A stretch of DNA of 64,000 bases. It comes from Zoroaster sp. YZ-2022 (Eukaryota; Echinodermata; Asteroidea; Forcipulatida; Zoroasteridae). The DNA is taken from contig CM055830.1 of assembly GCA_029582265.1 (NCBI GenBank), forward strand, positions 34,466,718 through 34,530,717. The letters run 5' to 3'. Position 1 is the stretch's first letter. Every line of letters begins with the position of its first letter. The translations under genes were made by a program, and so were the position numbers. Positions 46,294 to 57,498 of this stretch are shown here, one piece after another. The notes under the pieces are model-generated. The model saw only the letters and a program-made list of their open reading frames with translations. It searched no databases and was not told where the DNA came from.

Positions 46294-48718
46294 TTTTAAA
46301 AATTGCTGTTTTCAAACTGCTTACCAACAAGGACATGAAGTATATATTGTCAATGCAAAAACAGTAGTTATTAGCCAAAAGGTACAATGAGAAAGACTCG
46401 GCCGCATTTAAAGCTCAACAACAATGTCACTGCATCCCTTTGTTGTTTTTGAAGTCGAGTTGGGACCAGCAAATTGATTTTGGCTCAACAGATTTCCTGC
46501 GACATGGGGAATTGAATACGAGTATAGTCTCTCACACAATTGCCATTTAGCTTTGATAGTCTCCTTATACTGTTTGGTAAAGTCGCCATTTAATGGTTTG
46601 TCCAAGGGGCGTGGCTAAGTAACAAACACTGATAAGTCATATCAGTGGATTCACTGAGAATCATTCAATTTTCTACGATTCCTATCTGGATTTTAAATTA
46701 TTGTTTTTAGAAGTATTTGTCAAAATTCTTGTTTCGGGGTTTGTTTTCATGAGAAATATTTTGTTTTGTTTTGATGGATGATTAGAAAATGTCATTCTAT
46801 GTTTGAAATGAACATTGTTTGATTAGATTTGTTTTTTCATTTTTCTGCTTAATTCAAAATAGAAAAAAAACATTTGTTTTATCAGCAATTCCATTTGGAT
46901 TGAGATAGTGCAGATTGTCTTCAGTAAAATATTTAGTCATTACATTTTGAAACTTGTTTTGAGCAATTTTGTTTGATTCATTTCTTTCAGAAAATTTGTA
47001 TGGGTACAAAATATAACAAAGATTCCCTTCATGCAATCAGTTTTGAAATTTAGATTTTTGGGAGTTTGATTTTAATAAATTATTTCCATTTGCAAGAAAT
47101 AGCTTAACTACCCATCATCCATGGTTAAAATAATGAACTTTCAGGAAAAGCTACTGTGTGCATATAAAAAGAACATAACCTAAGCAGTGTATATAGCATG
47201 TAAATGATGAAATATCTGTTCTATTTAATATTGTCTTTGATGTGGTATTTAGTGTAATATTATAGAGGGAAGGTACAACATTGGTCATGTTGGCAAAACT
47301 GCTTCTATGAGTACGCTTACTCTCTTTGAATCAAGATATACATACAAGGTAAAAACTGCTTCTATGAGTATGCTTACTCTCTTTGAATCAAGATATACAT
47401 ACAATAACAGATCTGTGAAAGCTTCAGCTAATTGCGGAATTGCGAGAAAAGTTTGAAAAGACAGATCTGTGAAAGGCATTCACAACTTTTGAGAGCAAAT
47501 ATGAGAACACTTTAGACAGAATAATTTTTCAGGACGATTGGTATGTTTACCAATTGCACATCAAGTTAGCTTTCGGATAATTACCAATGTTGTACCTTCC
47601 CTTTGAGTAGATGCTTTGACCGATCCTGTAGAAATAATCAACAAATGCACAATGAATAAGAATTACTTAGTTGATTTTACCTCAAGATATGCAAGTGGTA
47701 AATTGTGCTAAACACAGCCAAAGTAATGACGTCATGTTAACAAATCACCAAAACCATTTTGGTAAGTGTTGCATCATAGAACAGTAATGAAACAAAGATT
47801 GTGTAGAACCAGACGTCATGATCATGCGCATGTACTTAGAGAAAACCCAGTTATGTTGCACCCTTAGAAAAATTGTGAAATGTGAAACCAGTAAATGTAC
47901 CAACTTCATGTTAGCAAGGCTGAAGAGGTCGTTGTCTCAAGGGGTACTCCCCAATGGTGCCTGGGTACCATTAGGGAGTACCCTAGCCCCTAGGTGATAA
48001 TGACCCCTTCAGCTTTAGGTAGCAGATAGGTAGGTGATCACATCAGAAAAAAGCCATGTCACAATCCATATTTTGCCATTCCTCTGTGGATAACATTACC
48101 CCAATCAATTTATTTTTTGCATATAGCCTGTAATATTGTAAATTTCTTTGTCATTTTCTTTGCAATCATGAATAAATAAATGGGGTCAGTATTTTGAAAA
48201 TGCTATCAAGAATTAACTGTTTGAATGGTCTTTGATTTTAGTCTTAGAGGAAGTGTACACAAAATGTACATAAACACCTACATGTATAGTAAAATGGCTG
48301 TAAATGCTTCCATCCTTTAAAAATGAAATGGCATTCTAATTTAGTAATCCACTTCCAAATTTGCATGTTTTCAAAAAACAAAATTGAAAGTCTTAAGACT
48401 ATTTGGTTCTTTGACTTTGGTGTTTGATAATTGTAACATAAATAATCTTGGATATTACAATATAGTTTGGTGATATGCAATAGAGGTGTTGTGTATGTTA
48501 TAGTCCAATGCTATAACTAAACACAGTATATCTGTTTGCTTACCAGATCTTTAAAATTAAGAGTTGAGCAGTGACATAACTGGGAAACAAGGGGCCCTGT
48601 TCCAACCCAAGATCAACATGTTTACATGTAAAACAAAGTCTATTGTAAACAAACCGACACAAATGAATCGCACATGACAATGGATAATTTGTGTTGCACT
48701 TTTCACGTGCCGCTTATT
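46294..48718. other. Intergenic region between DCTN2 and RPL27 3' ends
   Basis: Convergent genes. It holds the inverted-repeat element 47266-47602; otherwise AT-rich sequence with no recognised gene. Confidence 0.7.
47266..47602. mobile_element. Inverted-repeat element with AGGGAAGGTACAAC ends
   Basis: At least 20 bp of perfect terminal inverted repeat starting AGGGAAGGTACAAC. The interior has two copies of the CTTCTATGAGTA / TTTGAATCAAGATA unit. Probably the parent of the ACAACATTGG repeats seen elsewhere in the window. Confidence 0.78.
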
Positions 48719-48724
48719 TTTATT
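48719..48724 (-). terminator. RPL27 polyadenylation signal (AATAAA on the minus strand)
   Basis: TTTATT on the plus strand reads AATAAA on the minus strand, about 75 nt past the RPL27 stop codon. This is the short 3'UTR expected for a ribosomal protein mRNA. Confidence 0.7.
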
Positions 48725-48798
48725 AACCGACTTATCTTACGCCAGCAGTAACATAACATAATTTACAGACCGTCCTAGTAGCCCTCGACGTCCTACAT

Positions 48799-51700
48799 TT
48801 AGAAACTCAGTTTGGTGAAGAACCACTTGTTCTTGCCAGTCTTGTATCTGTAGGTAGGATGGGAATAGATGACAAACAGGAAGTGAATATATGCAAAACA
48901 ACATGACATTGCTTCCGTTGAAGGATATGCCTGTTTCCCTTGAAACACGTTATCCTATAATTCTATCCTACTGTTTTAAAGGGAATGTACAACACTGGTA
49001 ATATTGCCCGATTACAAAATTACCAAATTATATTTATCCCAAAGCAAACTATCTGGTAAATGTACCCATCATCCTGAAATATGATTCTTTCTGAAGTTCT
49101 CTTATTTTACAGAAAACACAAATAAAAAATTTCAAATGTTTTCTTTTGTAAAAATTGCTTTTTTATATATTTCTCATAACTTTTAACTTGGCATTGAGCT
49201 GAAACTCAAAGAAACAGTTGAACCAACATTGACAGCGATACCTTTTTTCAAGGTCATATACTTTTAAGAAAAGGTTTTTGGAAAAGTAACTCCGCAAATA
49301 TCCTCCGAGTCTAAAAACTGTTAATTGGATGATATCAAATATCTTGGCAATATTATGTTTGTTTGAGGTTGGAAATTGCCAACTTTCTGAATCCTTACAA
49401 AAACATGAGTAATCACTGAGCAGAAAATTTAACAAGTTTTGGAAGAAAACAGAGAAAAAAATTCCTGGCTTCTGACCAGCGCTCCCAGAACAAAGATAAT
49501 AAAAATTTGAGAGACTGCTAACTTTTGGGATGGATGCAACACTTTGTAAAATAATCAGGAGGTTGGAGGTTGTAGGTTTATCCCAGCTTCAGTAAATTTT
49601 GCTTTTTCACACCAAAATTAATTTACCTTGTCAGTTTCCCTTATGGTTTATTTGATAAGTTGGTGAAGATTGACATTTTTACCAATAAAGTTTAGGATAG
49701 ACACTTGACACATAAGCAGCAGGAAAAATGGTTAAGAACAGGAAAAGACACAGCTTGAAATCTTATGCACGTTAACGCCAAAAGTGGTAAACTGGTCGTA
49801 CAAAATAGCTTTCTGTGTAAATCAAAGAGCTGAATGACTACAATCTTGGTCTCACCTCTCCATGAACTTTCCCTTGACCTCTCGCTTGGCCTTACGCCTC
49901 AGTGTGGGATCCCTGAAGGCATCTTTGTTGACCACTTGCTTGTCTATGTTCACATCCACGGAATAACTGACCATACAACAGAAATTACAAAATATATATA
50001 CTTTTGCACAACAAATCAGGACTCTGCTATTGATTCAACATTTGAGGATTTTATAAAAACCACATTTCCCACAATGTTTTTTAAAACCCAAGGGTGGGAA
50101 TTTTTGACATGTGAAACAAAGATTTTTGACAATGGTTTATGTTGAATCCCACCCTGGCAGACTGTCGCGTTTTGAGTGCCTCGTGTCTGAAGGAAATAGT
50201 CAATTTATATCCGACAATACCCAGGGCAGATGTCGGGGAGTAGTGGAAGGCTGGTAGAAGAGGGAAGAACAATTGATAAACAAAAAAAGGTTAAATAAAA
50301 TCTGAAAATGTATTTCCAGTAATGCTCAAACACATCAAAGTGAGTCAAGATTAATCTTGGGCAATATCTAATTTTATCATCCACGTATATCGGCAAACAT
50401 ATCGCGATTTTTCGATAGTTTCGCGATTATTTTTTTCATTCATGCATGATTGCTTGAGAGCCGATAACCACAGGTGTACCCCTCTACAAGCAATAAATCG
50501 CAAATTCACAATAAATCACAAAATCATTTGCAAGGTGTGTATGTACTTCTGAAGTAGTTCACTTTTGTTTCTCATTTCCAAAAGCTAAAAAGACTGTTCT
50601 AATTTTGTTTCCATGGAATTTCTGACTTGACTCACAATGGCGATTTTTTTTAATCGCGATATATTTTTTTAATCACGATTTGCTGATATCTCGATAACTT
50701 AAAAAGGTTCTCGATATCGTAATCAAATAAAAAAAGGTATTGCGATATTCGATATTATCGCCCAATCTTAGTCAAGATTAGTTTACAAAAAAAAATGTCA
50801 TCTTCCTGAAAATTGCCTGAAGCCATTCAAGAATCGAAACCTGTGAGAGATTCTGATGCTTACTTGCGCAGCAACATTTTCTGCAGTGAGATCCTAGTTA
50901 CAGAGGTGATTTTGAACCCCGGTCACAGCATTGGTAGACAAGGAAACTATTGCTTCCCAAATGTTGACGTCTGAGCTTTGACCTATATGTAGGTCTCTTG
51001 GGGGTCAGCTTACCGAGTTGGCATGAGGTGGTTGTAGTTGTAGACCTTGACGAATGACTTCAGCTTTGAGCGCTGCTTGATACGTTTCTTGCTCATGCGC
51101 TTGGTCACCTTGCGTGGGTACCTGGCGACGCCTGCTACGAGGGCGTGGCCATAAGTCCTGTCAGTACTACCGTCATCGTGATTCTGAGGAACAACAATTG
51201 AAAGGTAAGATAAAGTTTGGGTGAATCAAAAATTTGCAAATGGTCAATTTTAATCTTGATTCATATATAAATGGTAGCACTTTTAAGACTAACTAAACTT
51301 AAAAATAGGCATAAGCTTTCGTAGCTACAGCTACTTCATCAGATGCAATCTTGATTCAAAGAGTTTTTAAAGCATACTCTTAAAAGCAGTTTGCCAATAC
51401 AGGGTTCGTACACTTTTTTACTAAGATAATTCCATGACTTTCCATGACCTTTACAACAAGTATTCCATGACTTTTCCATGACTTTTCGATTCGCGCCCAA
51501 CATTAACAACGCGAATCTAAGTAGATTCGCATAACACCAGTGTTCTAGCCAGGCATGCCCGATACGCTATAAAAAAATACCGATACGCTATAAATCGGCC
51601 GATACGCTATCGATACGCTATAATTTATTCCATGGTGAAAAAAAAAAAAATTTCCTTTGTTCGGTTCGAGAACTAATTGTGAACAACAATAATTTGTTGC

Positions 51701-53287
51701 CACTGAGAGATTTATTTCATCTTGAAGGAAGCTTTATTGATACATTTTAATTGGCCGGCAACTTTGTTTCTTTTCAAGAGAATGTTTTTGATGCACCGCA
51801 TTTGTAACTATGCGGCCTGCCGCAATCTATTTATAAGCATTCAACGTTAAACGACACTGGTTCCGCTACCACACTGCTTGGGCAAAAACCAGATGAGCGG
51901 AGTACTCGCGTGCCAGGCAGAGTGGGACACACGCGTGTTTAGTTTATAATAGCTTGTAAACCAGCCAAGAACCAGGTCCGAGAGGTTATTGTCTCTTGGT
52001 CTGGGGGTGTAAAACCACAACCTGTCAGTCATTGTCAAGTGAACAATAGCCCCAACTCTTGTCTTGGCTCTAATCCCAAATTGATACATTCAACATCCAA
52101 AGTCGGCAGACATTTCTTTGATGTGAACTTGTGACCCAGAAATTGTGTCTTTTTGGTTGCCGGTTGTCTTGTTTCTTTTTCTTTTAAAACCAGTTTGCGT
52201 CGGGAATAAAAGTTTTTCTGGACCCCTGTGCGGGTTTCTTTTTCACACAAACGCGTTTTTGTTTGCGTGAATTTTTTTTGGTTACGTCAATGAAACTAAG
52301 ACGAGACACCCCCATTTAGCTTATTAGCAGATAAATTGGCGAGTTTCCCGTGGGAATTATAGCCAGGAGGCGTGTTGGTGTTGCGTCTTTAGAAGTCCAC
52401 CGAGCCCTCAAAAGAATTCTTCGTCGTATTTACACGTCAACCGAGCATGGAGGAAGGATTCCTTCCCCATTATCCGAGTGGCATGGTACCGAGTAACAAT
52501 GGTGCACGGTAATTGGTCTATAGAAATCTTAGTATACTGCAGCTTTACAGATTTCAATGGAGACAAAGACAAAGGTGTGGAACAGGTTTACGAGTGCCCC
52601 CGCACAACCACCCATGTGAAGCGAGCGCGTTTACACGGCCCCCGCTCTTGTGCCGAACAAGTGTTGCACAATAACACGTCAACCAAAGCATGAGCTCTGC
52701 CAAAATGGCGTGTTTTCACGTCACCCGAAAGGACAATGGAAGCTTCCACAGCGTGTGGTCACGTCTTCTGTGCACGTCACTTTACGCCGTGGCTTGTTAT
52801 CACGTCAACTGGCGTGCATACAAATATTCCCGAGTTTCCATATGGCGTGTTTAGACGCTCTCCGATCCGCGGTGCGAAAAAAATTGCGTGCGTACACGGC
52901 CTCCGACGTGAACTGGTTTTAATAAGTCTTAAAATTCCATGACTTTCCATGACTTTTAAAGAAGTTTACCCTTTTCCATGACTTTCAAGGCCTGGAAAAT
53001 GCAAAAGCAAAATTCCCTGACTTTCCAGGTTTTCCATGACCCGTACGAACCCTGCAATATTACCAATGATGCACCTTCATTGTTAATCTTGACAAAATGG
53101 CTGCTTCAACTTGTATGGTTAATTTCTTTGAATCAAGATATATACATCTTTTTATTATTTTACCAATTTTAAATTTAGTGGTGAATTGTGAATTGTGTAG
53201 AATTACCTTGACAATGACAGCCTTGCGTCCGGCAAAACGTCCTGAGAGTACAAGAACGACTCGACCTGGCTTTAGAAACTTGCCCAT
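48799..53287 (-). CDS. RPL27: 60S ribosomal protein L27 (eL27), complete, four coding exons
   Basis: eL27 is a structural protein of the large cytosolic ribosomal subunit with an N-terminal KOW domain. Coding exons on the minus strand are 53287-53207, 51183-51014, 49966-49856 and 48847-48799. They total 411 nt: 136 residues plus TAA, the same length as human RPL27. Splice sites are GT-AG and all phases match. Exon 1 gives [20 protein letters not shown], exon 2 contains [18 protein letters not shown] and [12 protein letters not shown], exon 3 [20 protein letters not shown], and the last exon [15 protein letters not shown]. The acceptor just upstream of the ATG (exon from 53295) means a non-coding first exon exists further upstream, as in vertebrate RPL27; the candidate is at about 54203-54290. 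A short 3'UTR with AATAAA about 75 nt after the stop fits a ribosomal protein gene. Intron 2 contains a 1.65-kb hAT-like element. The gene is tail-to-tail with DCTN2. Confidence 0.97.
48848..49855. other. RPL27 last intron
   Basis: Short match to the ACAACACTGGTAAT repeat near 48985. I found no convincing box C/D or H/ACA snoRNA, although ribosomal protein introns often host them. Confidence 0.6.
49967..51013. other. RPL27 intron 3
   Basis: Contains the hAT-like MITE 50352-50770. Nothing else is recognised. Confidence 0.7.
50352..50770. mobile_element. hAT-like MITE, CTTGGGCGATA family (copy 3)
   Basis: TAATCTTGGGCAATATC at left, TATCGCCCAATCTTA at right. Perfect 8-bp duplication GTCAAGAT at 50344-50351 and 50771-50778. 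CGATAT-rich subterminal zones. Confidence 0.88.
51400..53054. mobile_element. hAT-like element with CAGGGTTCGTAC ends (1.65 kb), non-autonomous
   Basis: Left CAGGGTTCGTAC, right GTACGAACCCTG, with many TTCCATGACTTT motifs in both subterminal zones. CAGGGTTCGTAC plus TCATGGAAA subterminal repeats are familiar from animal hAT elements. It is inserted in an ACAACATTGG-type repeat; flanks share CAATA. The interior has GATACGCTAT repeats (51550-51625) and degenerate CACGTCAACC-type repeats (52380-52860). No transposase. Confidence 0.8.
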
Positions 53288-53998
53288 GGCTGTTTCTGCA
53301 TGAAGGGAAAAGGACAAAGCAAACATTTAAGTAGGTGTTTTCAAAGAATTTACTGAATCATTACTTTTAAAGAAAACGTCATTTCCATTTTTTTTACAGA
53401 CGTCCTCATTAGCCAAATCAAAACTTACAAAAATCTTCCCATGCCTATTATTTTGCTAAATCCTTGTACACTAAGGTTTTGTTAAGCAAGAACACATATT
53501 GAAACAATTCTTGAAAATTTTTGTCTTGTTTTAATGTTAGAATGTTTATCATTTAATAACAAAATTAAAAATAACAAACATGACAAAACTCAAAAGTACA
53601 AATTAATATAATTTAAAAAAAAAGGTAACACCTCATCATTTAAGCCTAAATGTTGCAGAGGTGTGGACTGACTGGGCCTTTTCTGAAATAAATTATTATC
53701 GTAGACGTATTTCACTGGTTAGCAGTTGTACTAACAGTGTAATAGATTATGCTCATGCTTACTTCACGTAACGTAACACTGGGTTTACAACATGAGCTTA
53801 CATCTGTACATATACTAGCTAAAGTTTTGTGTTACCCTTAAGTTGTATTATAAGAAGATAATTGATTATTGTAAGCATGGAATTACTGCACAATGAAATT
53901 GGGACCTGTGCTGTCTGACCCCCTACCCCAAAACTAAGACTAAGTTTAGTCATGCCATTCCCCCTAACGTTAGTCAAACTGAAATTTAACAAATAGCC

Positions 53999-54376
53999 TA
54001 GCCCCATAAATGTGGCACGGACACGCCCCCCCCCCGCGTATCCTTAGCCACAGGTTGGTCTTATTCCGCTAACGGTAGTAATAACTAGTAATTCGAAATT
54101 CCAGGCGCTGAAATTGACGATATTTGCGACTATTTTGACAGTCTAGATACGTTCCTTACATGTTTAACTATCTAGGCGCCCAAAAATTGTGATTTTACTT
54201 ACATTTTATATTTCCTGACATATAGGCCGAAAAATTACAAGACGAACGTCATTGTGCAAGTTTCAACGAGGACGGCCATCTTGAATGTATGAAGAGTGTT
54301 GAACGGAAAACAACTTGTGCGCAAACAATTTATTTGACGGCTGTTTTATGTGTGCACATACTTGCTGTATTTTAGC
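53999..54376 (-). repeat. Left arm of inverted duplication containing the RPL27 promoter, exon 1 and start of intron 1
   Basis: This 378-bp segment reappears in reverse complement at 55330-55708. The arms share a few substitutions and small indels, for example around the C-run (54029-54036) and at 54328-54345. The shared part spans the presumed promoter, non-coding exon, donor and first part of intron 1. The loop between the arms (54377-55329) holds an AT-rich stretch, a C-run and a TA microsatellite. Confidence 0.9.
54203..54290 (-). promoter_or_regulatory. RPL27: Probable RPL27 non-coding first exon and core promoter (5' end approximate)
   Basis: The coding part of RPL27 begins at a splice acceptor, so an upstream exon is required. 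The only good candidate has donor AAAAT|GTAAGT with the exon ending at 54203. Upstream lies AAGATGGCCG at 54282-54273, like the YY1-type motif common in ribosomal protein promoters. A 14-codon upstream reading frame starts in that motif. The transcription start is inferred, not seen. The segment is the left arm of a large inverted repeat whose right arm carries a second copy at 55410-55503. Confidence 0.6.
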
Positions 54377-55059
54377 GGCGCAGAGATATGACCACGTGAT
54401 GTCGCCGATATAAACTTTCAAGAAACTAACATTGAGCAGTTTCATCAAATTAACCGTACTGCATGGTAAGTTCATCCCCTTTTAACTATAATATACATGT
54501 ACCAGGTTATTTAACTGTACTTACATTGTACATAAAACAAGAGAGAATGTTCATTAAAATAAAATGATAATGTAATAAATAGTCTATTATTAATTAAAAT
54601 AGTTTAATACTAATTTTAAATAGTAATTTTAAACAACATACAAATTTCACTAATAATTTTAATATATGAAATATTATAGTGTTACGTTACTATTACTATT
54701 AATAATAACAATATTAATGGTTCCACCATTTTTGTAAATCTATAAAAAAAAATATAAAAAAATAAAAAAAACCAGAATGATTGTTTTATCTGACAAAATA
54801 TCTGTGAATATAGTCTATGTAATATCTATGTAATATAGTACAGGTAATATTTTTACAATTTTTCATGTTTATCTGTTTTGTGAGAATATAAAGGCGGTAA
54901 CTTCCAGTACAAAGGTGGTTTATTTTCTAATAAGAGTCTTCCCCCTGGTTATTTCACTGTCTTAAATTAAGATGTGTAGACCCCTGTTTGTTTATTTAAG
55001 CCATTAACAAAGAACCCCCCCCCCCACGCACACAAACAAAATAAAATAAAATTAATAAG

Positions 55060-55121
<62 letters not shown>

Positions 55122-55329
55122 ATATAAATCGGGGGTGGTTAGCTTTCGATCCAATCATTTATGCTTACTTATTATAGGAAAAGTAAATAATTGAATGCAG
55201 GAACTGGACATGTTTTATTTATTTATTTGTATTATATATATTTGATTTTTAAATTAGTTATATTACATGTTTAGCACAAAAAATGCTCTGACTACCGACA
55301 ACACGTGCAACCCTGAAACGGAATACTTG
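54377..55329. other. Loop between the inverted RPL27-promoter arms
   Basis: AT-rich sequence with a C-run at 55014-55025 and a TA microsatellite at 55063-55112. No coding sequence or transposase is seen. Confidence 0.75.
55063..55112. repeat. TA dinucleotide microsatellite
   Basis: About 25 TA units, followed by a short imperfect extension to about 55125. Confidence 0.95.
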
Positions 55330-55708
55330 GCTAAAATACAGCAAGTATGTGCACACATAAAACAGCCGTCGTAAAATTGTTGCGCGCACAAGTTGTTTTC
55401 CGCTCAACACTCTTCATACATTCAAGATGGCGGTCCTCGTTGAAACTTGCACAATGACGTTCGTCTTGTAATTTTTCGGCCTATATGTCAGGAAATATAA
55501 AATGTAAGTAAAATCACAATTTTTGGGCGCCTAGATAGTTAAACATGTAAGGAACGTATCTAGACTGTCAAAATAGTCGCAAATATCGTCAATTTCAGCG
55601 CCTGGAATTTCGAATTACTAGTTATTACTACCGTTAGCGGAATAAGACCAACCTGTGGCTAAGGATACGCGGGGGGGGGGGCGTGTCCGTGCCACATTTA
55701 TGGGGCTA
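55330..55708 (+). repeat. Right arm of inverted duplication: detached RPL27-type promoter and exon 1, pointing right
   Basis: Reverse-complement copy of 53999-54376. It keeps AAGATGGCGG at 55424-55433 and the AAAAT|GTAAGT donor with the exon ending at 55503, now oriented toward the ceramide synthase exon 1.8 kb downstream. A 13-bp direct repeat (ACAAATAGCCTAG) at 53989-54001 and 55708-55720 frames the whole inverted unit. Whether this copy is transcribed is unknown. Confidence 0.85.
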
Positions 55709-55720
55709 CAAATAGCCTAG

Positions 55721-57325
55721 CATTTTTTTTTTTTTTTTTTTTATAGGGTAGGCTGTCTGACTACTCTATCTGTACTGGTTGCATGATCGAGCACCGATTA
55801 TGGCTCTAGGCAAAGTCAACTAAAAGAGACCTGTCTAAGACTACTAATATGCAAGAAGGCCTATACCTTCGTTGGACACGATCCACGGTATTCAGGTATT
55901 GTAACTGTAGTGTAATCGTTCGTTAGCCATGATTTATCATACATCATGAACGTATACAAATGCAGAATAAAACCATCATTATACCAGTACGGTTTTAATG
56001 GCTTACGCAACAAACCTTACAATATTATTACAAAATTACTTATTAAAACAATAAGCCTGCTATTGACATTTATTTTGATCTTTAAATGTAGATGATGGAC
56101 GATTCTTTTCGTTAATATTTTTTCTTAGTACCTGTACTAAACAGCGAACCGGAAGAAAAGGTCAAACCAAAAGCATTGTGGGAATGAGAAAACTTAGGAT
56201 TTTTACCGATAACTATTTTATGTCTACTTGCAGTAAGACTGTGAATAGCCGTTGTTCGTAAACAAACCTACACTATGAATTGCCACTAGAGGGGGGTATT
56301 CTAGACGTCTTTATTTTTCGCAGTGTAATTGCCATCATCTACTTCTGTAATTAATTAGTCCTTGTAGCATACAGGTTATTTTTTTAAATTGTAACATAAG
56401 TCCATAAGCAAAGCCTTTCTGTATGATAGTAATTCACGTCTAGTCTATGTAGGATTTTGTTTTTTAGGGAAAAGAGCCAAAAATTAATTTGTTTAAATAA
56501 AAAAATTGTTTTTGTATTATGGGTGACGTGGTGATCATTGTACAGTGTACAGTGTACGGCAAGTCTCAATCTTACTAGCTGTCATGTGGGCTTTGAGGGT
56601 TCCACCCGGAGGGTGTGGGGGTTGCGAACACAATGGCCACACTAAACAAATGACTAGTGCGTGCCTGCCGTGCATAAAAAGGAGAACATTTTCTCCTACC
56701 AAATTTCGAGAGTATATCATTCCACTTTCTCGTAAAACGCATCCAGCCTACCATTTTCAAATGGGGGCTTTCAGGTTTACATTATGAGGGACCTCTGCAT
56801 TGTTAAAGTTTCCTGGAGGAAATTTCTTTTTATACATTTTTTTATAAATCTTTTTATAAATTTAACAAAAATTTTCCCGTGTTCCTCCCTTTATTTTAGC
56901 CAACATGGATCCGCCCCTCAAAAGGTAGCAATGTTTTGTGAAGTTAAGTTCTGATAGCACAAATGCCACCGCCTCACCTTTCCAAGAAATAATCACGTAA
57001 GAAAAAAGAGTGTGGACCCATGAGTCACACCATGAGTGAGCGACGATACAACCATTATCCGTCCGTAACGAACATGCTCCGACCCCACCCCATTTCCCAT
57101 TCGTAGTCTCTACTCGTGTTGTTGTCAATAGGGAGACTAGAAAATGTCAACGATAAAATGTCCCTGGTACCCGGCATCAACATACAAGTGTAATTAATAA
57201 AATCGAAAACCAGCGAGAACTCGCCTGATTTTGTGTGATACCTATCTTGTATTATGCGGATTTTTATGAACACACGATCGATACATATTTAGTGTGCACG
57301 TAAATTTCATAAGACATGTGCAAAA
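55721..57325. other. Region upstream of the ceramide synthase exon
   Basis: Starts with a T-run (55723-55743). It should contain the ceramide synthase promoter and 5'UTR, whose limits I cannot place. No other exon recognised. Confidence 0.55.
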
Positions 57326-57498
57326 ATGGCGGGTGGGTTGTCATCGTACGTTTTGAATGAGCGTTTTTGGTTTCCAGCTAACGTCACCTGGGCCGATTTA
57401 AGAAGTACGGACGATGCAAGATACCCACAGATCGATGACTTCAAATTTGTGATGGTGTTGGCCATCAGCCTTGTAATTATCAGGTTATGCTTTGAAAG
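57326..57498 (+). CDS. Ceramide synthase (CERS/LASS family), first coding exon only
   Basis: Ceramide synthases are multi-pass ER membrane enzymes that N-acylate sphingoid bases to make ceramide. The exon opens with ATG at 57326 and encodes 57 residues plus two bases of an arginine codon before a GTGAGT donor. The family signature is the N-terminal NERFWFPANVTWADLR stretch (residues 11-26), typical of animal CERS (NERFWLP..VTWADL). It is followed by an acidic segment and the start of the first membrane helix, FVMVLAISLVIIRLCFE (residues 41-57). No following exon was recognised up to 64000. The Lag1p catalytic domain with its paired histidines must lie to the right if the gene is intact. The ATG lies in AAAAATGGCGGG, a good start context and a YY1-like motif. 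Which CERS paralogue this represents cannot be decided from one exon. Confidence 0.85.

Noticed and set aside
48848..49855. Possible intronic snoRNA in RPL27 (a GGATGATGG-like box near 49068 on the minus strand)
   Set aside because: No matching box D and terminal stem at the right distance could be found by eye.
54841..55140. Possible origin or scaffold element around the C-run and TA repeat
   Set aside because: Simple low-complexity sequence in the loop of the inverted duplication; no supporting feature.
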